From: Lentinula raphanica
Lineage: Eukaryota > Basidiomycota > Agaricomycetes > Agaricales > Omphalotaceae
NCBI GenBank assembly: GCA_027919835.1
Contig: JANVFP010000025.1
Location: forward strand, 310,001 to 374,000
Length of the DNA stretch: 64,000 bases
Direction of reading: 5' to 3'
Both the position numbers and the translations under genes were made by a program. This document shows, piece after piece, positions 44,935-57,400 of this stretch. The first letter of the stretch is position 1. The number at the start of each line of letters is the position of its first letter. The notes beneath the pieces were generated by a model. That model was not told the DNA's origin. It saw only the letters and a list, made by a program, of their open reading frames with translations, and ran no database searches.

Positions 44935-46630
44935 CGAGGTATAAAGTCGGTTCTTAGTATAATGCCTTATGACAGGTCACTTAGCACGAACACAGAGTAC
45001 GACTTCACGGATTCGTCAATCAAATTGTATTTATAGCGAGGTGTGGGGTGTTGTCAGAGATTCCGCACTATCTTATATCTCAAGTCGAACGCAGTCTTGT
45101 AAGATCTTTTAGATCAGCAATACTGGTCAGCAGAACGAAGTGACACGGATATACCAGTCGTAAGATCTGGACTAAGGGGTTTGTTTTGAGTGGCTTCCAC
45201 TCGGATAAGGGTTTTTAGGCTCGGAAAGCAACGGGGTACCAGACGTTATGGTAGACCAATCGATTCCGCTCCCGGGTGAAGCAGTACTGATCACTATTCT
45301 CAGTAAAACCTCGAAGATCACGCAGATCACCAATCACTACGTGTCAACTTGAACAGAGCCACCAAAACTCTGCACGTTCACTCGGCACAACCTGAGACCA
45401 AGTCCTCTGTATCTCCGGAACGGAGTCTACCTTCAACTAGCAAGTGACAGACACCAAGTCAAACCACTCAAAAGTCGGGCTTATCGCGATGAAGTAACAC
45501 ACTTAATCTGCAAGGTCCGGTACGGCTTAGAAGCCTTTACTCCCACGTATGGATGAAAAGGATTACCAGTTCAGAGAGATCTGGGCGCGAAACTTGTTTC
45601 ATTTGTGCGGATACAGGTCTTTAAGTACACTACGAAAAGTCCAATACCCGTATTTGTCCTTGATCTAGTAGATCTAGCTATTTCTACGGACGGAGTCCGA
45701 TAATATACACTTAAATAGTAAAATATGACTGAAACGATACAAACACGCAAGGAAATAGTAAAGAAAACAGAGAAAAAGATGAAACTTGTCCGTATTTCGT
45801 CGTACTTTCGCCAGATCTAGAAGACCAAGCAAGTTCCGACCATGGTCTGTGCGGCATCCACATGCTAGGGTGCCTAACTCGTCAGAGTGGCTCCTGCCTG
45901 TGTTGCTCAAGTGTTTCCGACGAATTTGCTTCCGCGGAATAGTAGTGGTCTCCCCAAGTTAATGAGATAGACCCGTAACAGTGGTTGATCTCGCGGATCA
46001 GGTAGGTCTGGTCCGTAGCTTTCGAACGGTATGCATATAGCCTGGTGTTCTGGAGCGGACAACAAAGATAAATGCTTCAGAAGTGTTTTCCGTAGGTTTC
46101 CGCGCGTTTCCGTGAGTGCTGGTCAAAGCTGTACATAGCATACGCTATATCCCAGTTTAGAACTTGAACATATGCGTGTTTCCGCTGCGGGTTTCACCCG
46201 TACTGCCACGGAAATGCTAGATCATCATGTTTCCGACGGTTTCCGCTACTTTGCGTAGGGTTTCCGCGTGGTAACTCGTCCGGATAGGCTCTCATCGTGT
46301 CTGATCTGCTAGATCAAGTGAAATTTCCGTCATCACAGCCAAGTACCAAACTCAGTTGTGCTGATCCGGCAGATCTTGATACTAAGTCGATATTCCCTTG
46401 GTGTGCTCGTACCAGTAGTCAGCATTCTTGAAGGATCCCCGACCAAGGGTGCGAGCAATAGCTCTAAGTGGATATTCATGGCTGATCCTGCCAAAGGATC
46501 TGTATCCTAGCTTATACTGATACAAGTTTGACTGCTAGTTCGGGCTCACTACAGTCCTTATTGATACTATGCAACGGTCTAAGTTGATCTTTTTGATCAT
46601 TGCACGCCTGCGCGGAAAAACCGCGCAACA
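44932..46630 (-). mobile_element. Right LTR (1699 bp), inverted, the 3' LTR of a minus-strand copy
   Basis: It is the reverse complement of the left LTR without inserts, from TAACGAGG at 44932 to CGCAACA at 46630. On the minus strand it is preceded by a polypurine tract (46631-46638), so it is a 3' LTR whose element lies to the right. It meets the plus-strand pol frame abruptly at 44931/44932 with no clear target duplication. It carries the empty sites for the two elements inserted in the left LTR. Confidence 0.8.
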
Positions 46631-46638
46631 TCTCCCCC
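46631..46638 (-). other. Polypurine tract of the minus-strand retrotransposon copy
   Basis: On the minus strand GGGGGAGA directly precedes the LTR start TGTTGCGCGG. This is the normal plus-strand priming site next to a 3' LTR. Confidence 0.65.
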
Positions 46639-46641
46639 AAA

Positions 46642-46761
46642 CTAAAGATCTGACCGTCCCCGGTCATTGCTATGGGTAGTGTAGGCTCGTATCCCTTGAA
46701 AGGAGTGGTACTGTAGCTGATCCGACAGATCAATCACTTTTTCCGCAACATTCTGACTTGA
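46642..46761 (-). pseudogene. C-terminal scrap of Pol next to the polypurine tract
   Basis: About 40 open codons on the minus strand (AEKVIDLSDQLQYHSFQGIR ... NDRGRSDL, stop at 46642-46644) end just before the polypurine tract. The position fits the Pol C-terminus. A TAA at 46762-46764 closes the frame upstream, and identifiable retroelement sequence ends before about 46950. Confidence 0.4.
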
Positions 46762-47090
46762 TTATACCCGGTGATCTAACAGATCAAGTTGATCCGTTGA
46801 TCTTAGCACCCGTACCGACAACTCCGCTGTCCTCTTGTCGAAGACGCTAAGTCCTCGGTTTGTTATCGGCGCTTAATTTCCGAGTGTGATATCATGACGT
46901 AAATCACGCTTCCAATTCTATCACATCACATACACACTTCCTCAAAACAACTTCTTTTCAACATTTTACATACTATCCCTATGCCTGGGCCTGGGATTAG
47001 TAAGTGCTGACAAAGGTTCAACGGACTTGGAAAATTTTCTAAGTTCGTTTCTTCCTTTCCTCTCCCATCGTCGTCCACGTCCTCGACACG

Positions 47091-47348
47091 ATGGCTTCAA
47101 CTTCAAAAGGCTCCTCAAGTAGACGTCCTCTTCCCAAAGCCACCACCGCCTCTTCCCCTGTGCCCTATCCGCGGAAGAAACTGTCAGTTCGTCCCGTAGA
47201 TACGTTGGACTTCGATGCCGTCCATCACGTTCATTTCGACCGCTCTGTTCAAGAGCTGGGCAAGGTCGCCAACGATTCCGACGCAATATTCCTTCCAGCA
47301 TCCGCTGAGGAGTGCTCCATACTCCACCCCCAAGGTTTCAATATATAA
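47091..47348 (+). CDS. Unknown ORF, probably truncated
   Basis: The ATG at 47091 gives MASTSKGSSSRRPLPKATTA, then a segment LSVRPVDTLDFDAVHHVHFD and ELGKVANDSDAIFLPASAEE. It ends shortly after an abrupt switch to AT-rich sequence at about 47338. Composition before the switch is coding-like and after it is not, so an insertion probably removed the 3' part. I do not recognise the family. Confidence 0.35.
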   Translation: MASTSKGSSSRRPLPKATTASSPVPYPRKKLSVRPVDTLDFDAVHHVHFDRSVQELGKVANDSDAIFLPASAEECSILHPQGFNI

Positions 47349-48558
47349 CACCTGTAAAAGGTCAAGTAATATATATGATTTCACAATGTATTTTACAGTT
47401 GATAAATCTGTTTTAATTGAACATATAGTTCCACCGTAAAATAATTGGTCAAAGGTGGGATATTGCTGTGTCTTTTACACCAGTAGAATATATAGTAATA
47501 GCTCAGATATTGCACAATACATAGCATTATTATAACCAAGGATAAATCTGTGCTTTAACAACCTATATTACACTTGTGAAAGGATGTATCTTACAATTGA
47601 TTTCATTGCTGTTATAAGAGTTATTTTTCATTTGAAATTTATAATATTTTACTCATTATTTGTCCATCCGTATATATAATATTTTACGAACACGAAAAGC
47701 AACGGGCGATGAGAGGGCAATGGGAGGGCGATGAGAGGGCATTCACAGGGTCATGCATTCCCAGTCAATACCCAATCACCTCCCATTCATATTGTCCTAC
47801 ACCTATGATCGGGTGTTCATCTCATTGGAGTTTTCCCACTATCAATCCTCATCAGTGCGCGCTCATCTTAATCTACAGTTTCTTGAGACCCATACTGACC
47901 AGCGACAAGTATTTCCCACAGATTATACCGTACTCAACTTCCGGCGCCTTCAAATCAAGGAAGACCACCTCGCTCACCGTTACAAAAACGTTGTCCTCGG
48001 ATCCGGTGTCACGAGTGTGTTCATAAGCACTGATTTGAGCACCGAACCACTCTTTTGAACACACATTGCAGGCACAGTCTAGGTCATTGTTTTCAATACC
48101 GTCCTCCCTCAGGTTTGGGGTGAAGAGAAAGAGAAGGCAAGCAGAAACGATGACCCGAGGCCCATACATGAAATTCAGAATCGCCAAATAAGTAGACTGG
48201 GAGGCAGAGGATGACTTCGATCCAGATGCCACATATGCAGTAGAAGATCTCAAAAAGCACCAATTATTGGACCTTCAACAAACTTTGCCGCCGCAGTTGT
48301 GGAACGCAAATTCAGGTCCGTCGTTGCACTTCGAACAAATGTTTCTTTTCATTTAAAAGTTTTTGTAGCAAAGCCTATTATCTCTGCCAGGTTCATCAGC
48401 CTCGACACGCGACTGTTTGGTTAGATTACCTCAAAGTAAACATTCTTTTCCTAGTCGCGTAAATTCATGAACTCACATTCACAGAAGCTAACTGGTATGT
48501 GGTGCCAATATTTTGGCTACCCATGGATAGCAGTCTACCTCTTTCTTCGGTCTGCGCT
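47349..48558. other. AT-rich insert followed by unrecognised sequence
   Basis: 47340-47690 is AT-rich and lacks coding potential. After it, a plus-strand frame at 47753-48058 has protein-like composition (TDYTVLNFRRLQIKEDHLAH) but no family match and no clear exons. It may be the displaced 3' half of the ORF at 47091, which I cannot show. Confidence 0.35.
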
Positions 48559-49230
48559 TCAATTCACCACTCTTTTTCCATCGCCCATGATCCACCCAAC
48601 TCTTCCCTTGCCCGGACTAACCAACCTATACGCAGATTCGCTTTTTAAACGTTGATCTGTTTCTTCATTTGGACTCTGTTGGAGTATAACGTCTCCGGAT
48701 GGGTTCCTAGAGTTCACCACGGACATGAAGGCGCTTTCGTTTGAGGGCTCGAATGGATGAACAAAGTCACCAGAAGGAGTAACCCGTTCAGTTCGGATCT
48801 CCCATGCTTCGCGACGCTTTCTCCTCGCAACTTTGATTCTCCAACTCCAGAACGCACTTCCTAACGCGCCAAGGTTGTACGAAATAGAGGTTGCCAGGGG
48901 TGCTCCGTCGAATCCCAAAAGAAGACAGTAAGGCGCTAGGGACCTAGGAATGGATGAGAGGACAGTAGACTAGAATTCAAGGTAAGTATTTTGTATTCTT
49001 TTGGAACTGGAATGAGATACCACATACCGAGTTGGTCAGAAGCACGTTCGTTCCAGCTACAACGGTCCCTATCTTGGTGGGTAGGCTGAAAAGTCCTTGT
49101 GCTTGGGAGTACCGCTTGGCAATGGTACTGAAAGAGAATGCCAGAAGACCAAATGCAAGCTGAAATCCAAAGAGCGCAGAATCGACTCTTTCCGCATCAA
49201 CTCGTTGAAATCGGATGTTAGGATTGGATT
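48559..49230 (-). pseudogene. MATE-family transporter fragment
   Basis: A minus-strand exon carries FGFQLAFGLLAFSFSTIAKR, YSQAQGLFSLPTKIG and VAGTNVLLTNS. A 58-bp GT-AG intron then joins to STVLSSIPRSLAPYCLLLGF, DGAPLATSISYNLGALGSAF and a basic, soluble tail ending at 48559. RYLQAQG and lGf-GAPLATSIS are diagnostic of multidrug and toxin extrusion (MATE) transporters around helices 5-6. Neither the N-terminal helices nor helices 7-12 are present, so the locus is a fragment. It abuts an F-box fragment upstream in a different frame. The identification rests on these two motifs. Confidence 0.5.
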
Positions 49231-49329
49231 GGGATCAGGAGAAGAGTTTGTGCTTGCTCCCCAAACATGCAAGACAGTATACAGAGCAATACCCGTCCCA
49301 ACGACGATACTAATTCTGAATGACGTGAC

Positions 49330-49520
49330 GTTGTCTGTGGGCATGTAGATCTTGATCGTCGACCATAGTTTTGGACACGTAATCACGACATATCGCCAAT
49401 ATCTGCACACCTGCGAAATAGGGAGCAGGGGACGCATACCCCGATGCTCTTCCTCGACTGCAAGGTATAGGAATATTTTCGTGAAGGAGCTCTAATGGAA
49501 GACGCGTGGTAATGCATACC
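49330..49520 (-). pseudogene. F-box gene fragment with frameshift
   Basis: The minus strand encodes TRLPLELLHE, then, after a one-base shift at a run of four A, IFLYLAVEEE and RPLLPISQVCRYWRYVVITC followed by PKLWSTIKIY. This is a textbook F-box (LPxELLxEIFxxLA ... VCRxWR ... PxLWS). The frameshift sits inside the F-box helix, so it is broken unless the shift is a sequence error. The frame then runs into sequence overlapping the MATE fragment. Confidence 0.6.
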
Positions 49521-50405
49521 GCCTTGTGTTTCGGAATTCAGTAGTGAAATCCAGAGGGAGATACTGTTTCGACAAATATCATTTGCGTTCAATCTCCCAA
49601 GAGCCCATTGTATATAGCGCATGGAATAGTCGAAGATTATGTTGGACTGCGATGAAAGTTCTGATGGATTTGCAGCCTTTCAATCTTGGACCTGCGAATG
49701 TGGTGATTCTATATAAAATACTGAGACGAGATAAGAGCCTTACCTGGTTGAGTTCATCTGAATGGGGCGAACTACTGATAGATGGTTTTTTCAGAGACGT
49801 TGCGGAGTTTCTGAGAACGACCTTCTCATTGAGTCATATTGTATAATTCACAAGCCGTGTGACACTTACCAGGTTATTATGAAGTACGAATCGATGAAGA
49901 TTGCTAATCGGAACTGGTCTGTTGATATATGCGGTACACGGAGAACCTTGATCCTAGTGTAGTAGCCATAAGGTAGCGACATTCTGTACAGGGAGAAATA
50001 CAAGGGATACTGGATATGACTCTCGAGTTTTTGGGTTGCAGTGATCAGCTATGGAAGTGCTCGTTGGAGGTCTTCGGGACTATGGATTATTTGAAGCCAA
50101 TGCATACTGCGTTGTCCCAGAAAAGAAACTGCACCAGCGTGCACTGTAACTGGTGGTCGAATAGATGGTGAAATCTAGTTTGCGACGAAGCAGATGAACA
50201 CGTTTACCTTGTGCTGATTGAATATTCTTTCTCTTTGCCTGTGTAGCCATTCTGCGTCTAAACTCTGTATAGTCAGCAGGGGAAAATGAATGCCTTGAGC
50301 TCATAATGTCACAATCAGGATTCGACCATCTTCTACATCTCCACTGGCAAGCAAGCAGAAGATTCACACAAGAGCAAAATGACAGTGTCCACAGAGTCAT
50401 CAGCA
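49521..50405. other. No recognisable gene
   Basis: Short conflicting frames only. A minus-strand piece at about 50180-50320 (SSRHSFSPADYTEFRRRMAT) looks protein-like but cannot be assigned. Confidence 0.4.
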
Positions 50406-52318
50406 TTACCGCCTATCCGAATCTCGCATATATACATCGCTAATGGTCATACCTGGGTCTCCCAATCGCCCAGTGCTACCTGTATTACCTACGACAGCAC
50501 CGTGTACTGTTTCGAGGTTCTCAGTCCATTTTTGAAGTGCCGTACATCGTTTCTTCTCCAGGCTTTGTCTGTACAGCGTGGTAGCAGTGATTAAAGGATT
50601 CAGATACATCATGAAAGAACGTTGTACGCACTTTCGATCAAGCTCTGCTCTCATACCGACCTGGTCTATCCTGCCTTCCACTTTGCCCTCTAGAATAAGT
50701 CCAATGAGTAGCTCTTCAACTTCTTGAACCTCCACGTTGAGTTGCTGTGATGAAGGGTTAGCGTTGTGAATTCAAATCGCTCAATTTGATCTGTCGATTC
50801 ACAAGTTGGCAAGGAAAGGTAGTTCCAGACGCGTATACGATTTGATGAGGTCGATGACTCGGAGGTATTGCGTTCGTAACTTGCCATTATCTGCGTTAGA
50901 ACATTCAAACAACATTGAAAAGATACCGAAAACAGAGCTTGCCTCGAAGAATCTTCTCTGCAGAATGCACCTCTCGTCTTTGATAAGCGTCAACGAGGTC
51001 AGTCATTGCCTTGAATTCAGGTTCATTCTTATACCTGTCAGCAAATGTACGTTTATTCTTTCTCGGTCGAAAGAACATTCAAAACACGTACGGCTTCAAT
51101 GTTTCTTGACTGTCGAATGGATTCACTTCCCTGCCCATTGACATGTTCGCCAATACAAGATATTACAAGACTTGAATTCGCTGCGGCGATCCAGCCTCAT
51201 CGTAGTTACGAAACGCCTCAAAGAAATCTTCACTGGCGAGTCTCTTCCATTGGCCTGTACCCCAGTTAACGATGTCATGAAACCTCAATGATCAATGAAC
51301 TTTGAAAAAAAAACTCACGTTCACCCATCCACATTTTCCCGCCACATTCTTTGATAACACCCATTATACGCGGATGAGGGATGGCAGACCAGACGGTGTT
51401 TGAAGCATTGTAGATCTCTTTCAGCTTCTTGAAATTTCGCGTCTCGTTGTACATCTGAATTTCCAACGCGTAGATCTCAAGTAACTGGGTACCGCGCTGT
51501 GATTGATCGTCACCGTCACCTAGAGATTTGGTAGCCAGGTGAAGATCACGGATGAAATAGATTGAATCATGCCACAAACCTTGGATAGCCGAGTATACTC
51601 TTCCAGTCCAGCCATAACTTTGCTAACTTCAGATTTGATAATCCCTGATCCGAACATTCAGGCGCTGTTATCGAAGACAATATAGAACAGGTCGTACGTC
51701 GTTCTTGGCTTCCTCTAAGGGAGATTTCGTCACTTGATAGAATTTCTTCAGGACAGTCGACTTCGACTGGACCGCCTTTTCCAGCCCCAACATAGTCTAG
51801 GATACCGTTGATCGTCTTCTCAGAGTAGTTCCTAGTGATGGCAGCAGATTTCGTATAGGACAAGAGTTGAGTGTAGGTTTGTAATGCATCGTTTAGTCTT
51901 CTCAAGACAAGATATACTGAAGCCCCTAGTGTCGATGAATGTCAAAGGTAGTAGATATACTGAAGCCCCTGGTGTCGATGAATGTCAAAGGTAGTGGATT
52001 GAATGAGAAGCAAAGCTCACCAATCCCCTTTCTCTTGGTTCACTATTGCAGCGGAATCCTTCAAAGCACCTTCAGAATTATCTTCTTTCTTTGCTGCAAA
52101 GAACGTGAGATCGATTATGCCGTAGAACAGTTGTATGCAAGACTCGCATTTGGCTGTATAGTACATGTTCTCAACATCGGCATTACCATACTCTTCAGCA
52201 TCATCGCCGTCAGAATAGTCAAAGCCGTAGTCCTACATTGTATGCACACTATGAGCTTCGTAACTATGGGCTGACCAGTGGCGAAACGGACCTCATCGTC
52301 GCATATAATCAGCATCAT
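50406..52318 (-). pseudogene. CSN2: COP9 signalosome subunit 2 copy with multiple lesions
   Basis: Segments in CSN2 order on the minus strand: acidic N-terminus DDEDYGFDYSDGDDAEEYGN and VENMYYTAK; RRLNDALQTYTQLLSYTKSA with [65 protein letters not shown] with [75 protein letters not shown]; and VQEVEELLIGLILEGKVEGR. The family builds the COP9 signalosome with a PCI domain. Lesions: +1 shift before KKFYQ, -1 shift after LWLDWK, an in-frame TAA after QRIQVL, a shift after LRGKLCF, and a duplicated block of about 44 bp at 51915-52000. A GC donor is used at 52147. Non-functional unless the sequence has many errors. Confidence 0.8.
51915..52000. repeat. Tandem duplication of about 44 bp at a CSN2 exon border
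   Basis: Two adjacent copies of GAAGCCCCTNGTGTCGATGA plus ATGTCAAAGGTAGT, differing at two positions. The duplication overlaps the splice acceptor before the WGF exon. Confidence 0.75.
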
Positions 52319-54400
52319 CGTCGTCCAGGGTAGTATCGTAGATGAGCAAGATACGGTGGCGGTAATGAAATAAAGAGATGGGAGCTGCAGGTCGCAGAGT
52401 CTCAGTCATAGACCCTAGGGTGCATGCGGCGAGCTCCAATCTACCTAGATACGATCAGCGAATAAATGGGAATCAGCTTGAAGAGAATGAACCAGATTCA
52501 ACCAACTTAGGTGACCCACAGCAAGAACGCTGGTTATCAGCAGTGCATATTCTAAAAGATGCGTTCCGCACGGGAAGTGAAGATTTGAGGACAAGACCTG
52601 ACAAGACATCTTAGCTGATGTTCCAACGTGAAGAATGAGAACGGTGGGGATCGCTGGTTACTACGAACTATTTAGCATGAATCCAAATCAGCTTGGAAAA
52701 TATCGTTATACTTCGCTATTATTGTTTTACTATTTTTGCAAGTTGTGGGTCCTTCGTAATACTGGGGGGAGCTCATGTTCCAAAATAGTTCTTCGTGGTG
52801 GTGGGAAACGCGGAAGATTGAAGAATTTCTTCATTCAATAAGTCTTGAAGCTTGAAGCTTGAAGCTCGAAGCTCGAAATTGCATGAGCGATTCGAGGAGA
52901 CGGTACACCGTGAACAAGTACTAGACACCGATCAAATACCAGTTAGTTCGGCCCGTGTTTCCCCCCATTTTCGGTGTAGAATTTGAGTGCGTGAGCCTTC
53001 ATCAGGCGGCATCACTCATATCAGCATCTGCCTACTTCTTCATCTTGAACTTTGGGGAGCACATTCTACTGAATATTCGTACAGTCTTGAGTGGTGCAAG
53101 CATTCCAAGAAAGAGAAATGAAAGATATGTACTACAATGATCATGTCCGACGCGCCAAGTTAACCAAATTGCTATACTTAGTCTCCAATGGTTTTCGCCG
53201 ACAGAAACCCCTGTCTTCTGCAGCGCATTCCACCAGATCGTAGAGCCAGTGTCGACGCTACTGGATACCGAAAAGTAGAGGTCAACCATCAAATTTCAAA
53301 TCTTGCTGGCTTATCGATGAACAGACAGTGAGTCTTAGTACTCCGCCTGATACAAATAAACAACATTCGACTTGCCAGGATGTGCTACTATCCACGCTCA
53401 GCACTTTTTATAAATCAACCCAGACCTCTCCACCTCAATCTCCAAGCGGATGCGTCAAAAGTGGAAGGGTCCATGAAGAACAATACTGGGATCGCCAGCA
53501 CCAGATGTCAGTTGGGGTTCGCATTGCTCGGGAGCCTACTATACGCAGCGATTAGTATCTAGTCTCCGTATTTTCTACATGCCCCCTGTTTATGGCGTTA
53601 GATCATTTCTATCCCACCGATTCTTTCGAAGCTACACACTAGTATGAACTGGTCGAAGTTGGTGCGTGATTCGTGGAATCTTGTGCGGCTTGTCGAATTC
53701 TGGCAAGTTACTCAACTTACACAGCATACAAGGTCGGTGATGGCCCAAGCTATAGTCATGATCTCGAAACACACAAAGGCTTACGGCTTTCACTCTGAGT
53801 GCCTTTCTTTACGTTCGTTGGGTCGTAATGATACTACCAAATCATCAGTTTGCCCAAGGTCCTCCATTTTCAGAATGCTTTTGCTGCCTCCACCACAAAG
53901 CTGAACATTGGCTGCGAAGACGCTGCGTAACGTAGGAGAAGGAGAAGGGATGAACGGAACGGGTTCAGATCCCTCAGACTGCCAGCGTCGCTGGCTCTTG
54001 TTTTCTTCGGACCCAATACCCTTTCAACGCTTCTGTGACCGCCGAGTGATTCACGGCCAGTGAGTTTCCATCACGTAGGGCCTTTCCTATTCCACGATGC
54101 TAACGTTTAGACTTCCTTGCAGATTTCTCATACACCCTCCGAATCGTACCACGTCGAACGGAGTAGGAATTCTTAGTTGGAATCGGATTGGAGAACGATC
54201 TCTCTGAACAGGCGGATGTGGATACAGTCCTCAAGCTCCAAGCTCCAGTTTATATCGTGAAAATTCTTTCCCCTTTCCTTCTTCATTCCTGATTCTGAAT
54301 GCGATAACCCTCAGAATCTCGTCCTCCCATGCTTCTCAAATGCCGGAGTTTGCATGCGGTTGGTGGAGATGAGATGAAGATGTGGAGGAGACGATAGAGA
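52319..54400. other. No recognisable gene
   Basis: Scattered short frames without family resemblance. 52845-52880 has a short tandem run of CTTGAAG/GCTTGAAG units. No element ends were found. Confidence 0.45.
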
Positions 54401-57400
54401 ACAGACGCTTTTAAGAGGAAAAAGAGACGGCTAATCAATCCTTGCATCATTTATTCGCATGTCCAGATTAGGTGCAGTAGAGGGAACAAGGAAACCAGTG
54501 AGATTAATCGCTCAGAATCTGAGGGGAGATGGTGCGACTGGAAGAGCTGGAATTCCTTCGTCTCGCTTCACTCTCACAGAAGGAGTGTTCCATTCTCCTT
54601 CCCTCCCCTCCTAAACCCACCCATCCAGCCCTTATCCTCTCGCAAATGCAAACCCAATTCCAAATCCACGTCTTCCTCCCCTCCTTCACTCCTTCCCCTC
54701 ACTCCACTCCCACTGAGTGAGGGCGAAGGTCGCCTTTTTTGTCTCGTAGGGGGATCTGGAGTGAGGAAAGATGAAGTCCGACGTTGAGGTCGAGGATGGG
54801 CTTGAGATCGTGACTGATTATCTGAAAGAATAGGAAGAAGAGGAAGGGACGTGCGGGTTTCACTGGGAAAGTCGATGAGGGATATCAATAGGGAATGGAT
54901 GAGATTCCCAGAAGGAAGATGACTCACGGATATATGGATCACGACTCTCGAGAAATTGTTCTCTGTCCATCGCTTTTTACTCTCCGTGTCCAATGCTCTA
55001 GACTTTCTGAGACTGTCGAATTGTTAAATTTGTATTGACTTCGATACTTCGTTTGACCGGCATGTTGACGTTAGGATGTTGTAGGAGAAAATATTCCCAG
55101 TCGTGGTTCATAGACTGTCGGATAACGTGTAGGGTGGAAAATGCATCGGTTGAGAACGATATGCTATTAGAGCAAACGCGTTTTTGATTCGTTCTTCCCT
55201 CCGTGTGCCCTCCCTCAACACCCTTCACGCCACCCGTTGCCACGCTCGCTCGCTCGCTTCTAAATCTGATTCCTTTCCACCACTCCCACCACAAGTATCT
55301 TTCGCATATCGAAGTAACGCTCGACCGATTCGTCTGGGGGAGTTGAGGTCAGAGTGGATGGATTCCAGCTCGAGGAGCGGGTGGGGATCGAGACGGTATT
55401 AGTGAGAGATCAGGAAGAAGGGGAGGAAGGGGAGGAAGGGGCGGTGCGCGGTGAGATGGGATTTTGAGTTAACAACGCTTTCTCTGAATATAGACGCGAG
55501 GATCCCGACCACTATCAGGCACTTTCTCGAAAACACAGCTATCTCTGGATCTCCAGGCAGACAACCGCAGCAAGAGCCAACGTTCTACGGATGTCGCATT
55601 TAGAAAGACTGATGAAGAGATGGAGAGGGATGCTTACGAAGATACCCAGTTACAAATCTCGAAAACGGGGTTCTTCGATGCGAATGTGAACCAACTTGAT
55701 CAGAAGAACAGACGAACGCTTTCGGTCGAGAGATCGAATTCCCATCGACTCCCTTGAAGCTTCATTTGGCTCAAAGGTGAAGAGCCTTCACCGATTCGGT
55801 ACGACTCGGACAGTGTACGAGGGATCTAAGGGGAAAGGAAGGACATGAAAGAGGCTCACTTGTGAGCAACTCGTTGGTCAACGATGTTGGTTTGGAGAGA
55901 ATGGAGGACTAGGCGGCGGTGGTCGTTCATAGACGTCAGACAGCCGGAGAAGGTGTATTCTGGTTGTGGTGGGTACATTGAGGGTATGTAACTTGCTCTA
56001 AATCTTCTATATTTCCTCGTTCCTCTATTCCCGTCCCTCCCGCGCTCGAACACTCCTCCTACTGCCCGCGCTCACGATACTCCGCAACGATATCTCCAGA
56101 ACAATTTTGTACTACATTGATAAGGTCGGGTCTGTTGTCCGATGAAGGGACGTGAAGTGAGAGTAAAAGAAGGGGGTCGTGGTCCAGAACTCGTGTAGAA
56201 GAGAAGGAAGAGGAGGAGGAACAAGGGGAGAAAGGGGGAACAAGGATGAAGCCTGTCGAGGGAAACTCTGAGGCTAGAAAAAGGGAGAGGATATTCATTT
56301 GCAGTTCACCTACCTTCTTGAACCGTATTCCCTTCCCAATTCCACGAAGAATCCGCAAAACACTAGTACAGCTGTGCTGTAGACTGAAAAACTCGTTACA
56401 AAGGATCGCAACGATGTAAAGCAACGATGTAAATCAAGACACTTACCTAACTCGATCTTCCTATCAGTGGGATATTTGTCCACGCTAACCAATCCTCTAT
56501 GAGCCTCCTGGACATTCGTCCCGGATAAGTAACTTGGCGCAGGTTACGACCGCGGTGGAACACCCTGAGCAGATGGTTGTTGTGATGGGAAAGTCGGTAG
56601 GGCGATAACGACTGTTCGGTGACATCAAATTCCTTTCTTCGTGCTTCATTCACACTGTTCGTCGTCTACTCCACCTACTCCATCCCACCCGTTCCCCCTT
56701 TACACCCCTCACACCTCTCAATAGACTTTTTGACGGCCATCCCCAACACAGACGCGGCGATGATCCCATAGGCATCATTTGGATTGTGAGCTGGGGTGAA
56801 GGCGAGATAAGAGGATGGATGTGGAGGGTGGGTGTGTTTCGTGTTGCCATTTAACGTGTCTGAGAGGAAGATGAAGAAGTGTGAGGGAAGAACTCGAGGT
56901 CTGAAGGAGTCTTCTGGTGAAAAAAAAGGTAGAGAGATGAGAACAATAGGAAGGAAGGAAAGCTCTATCGATATCCCACCTGTTCCTAACCTGTTCCAAT
57001 AGAATGTAGTCGTTGTTGAGCGGAGTTCCTTCTAGCTGTACAGGGCGTTGTGTCTGCTCGAGAGTTCGAGGTGAGAAGGACGTGAAAGCTGGAAAAAGCG
57101 GACCGGTGAAAACGTGATCGCGTTTTTGATCGCGAATTCGGCTTTTCGTGCCGATTAGACCTTCTGCTTCACCTTGAATGTCGAACAGACGAAGGAAAAA
57201 GGCTCTCCACCTCTCGACCACGCCGACTCTCTCAAACGATCCTTTTGTCTTACGATGCTCGGAGGAACTGGACTCGTAGGAGAAACAAGGAATTGGGAAT
57301 TCTAAATCTCAAGGAGATTCTGGTTGGCGTTGACAACGTTGAAGCTTGGAGAAAATTCCAGACTTGGAATACAAGGCAGTGTGAGTGTCTTAATATACGT

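Noticed and set aside
38027..46630. DIRS-type retrotransposon with inverted terminal repeats
   Set aside because: A primer-binding site after one repeat and a polypurine tract before the other show ordinary LTRs from two opposed copies; no tyrosine recombinase frame is present.
46512..46733. Small ORFs ending in a shared KLVSV peptide (also 37915-38145)
   Set aside because: Both lie in the LTR copies and continue into unrelated flanks; they are shadows of LTR sequence.
52378..52614. Plus-strand ORF of 78 codons
   Set aside because: No motif, no splice partners and no resemblance to known proteins; length expected by chance.
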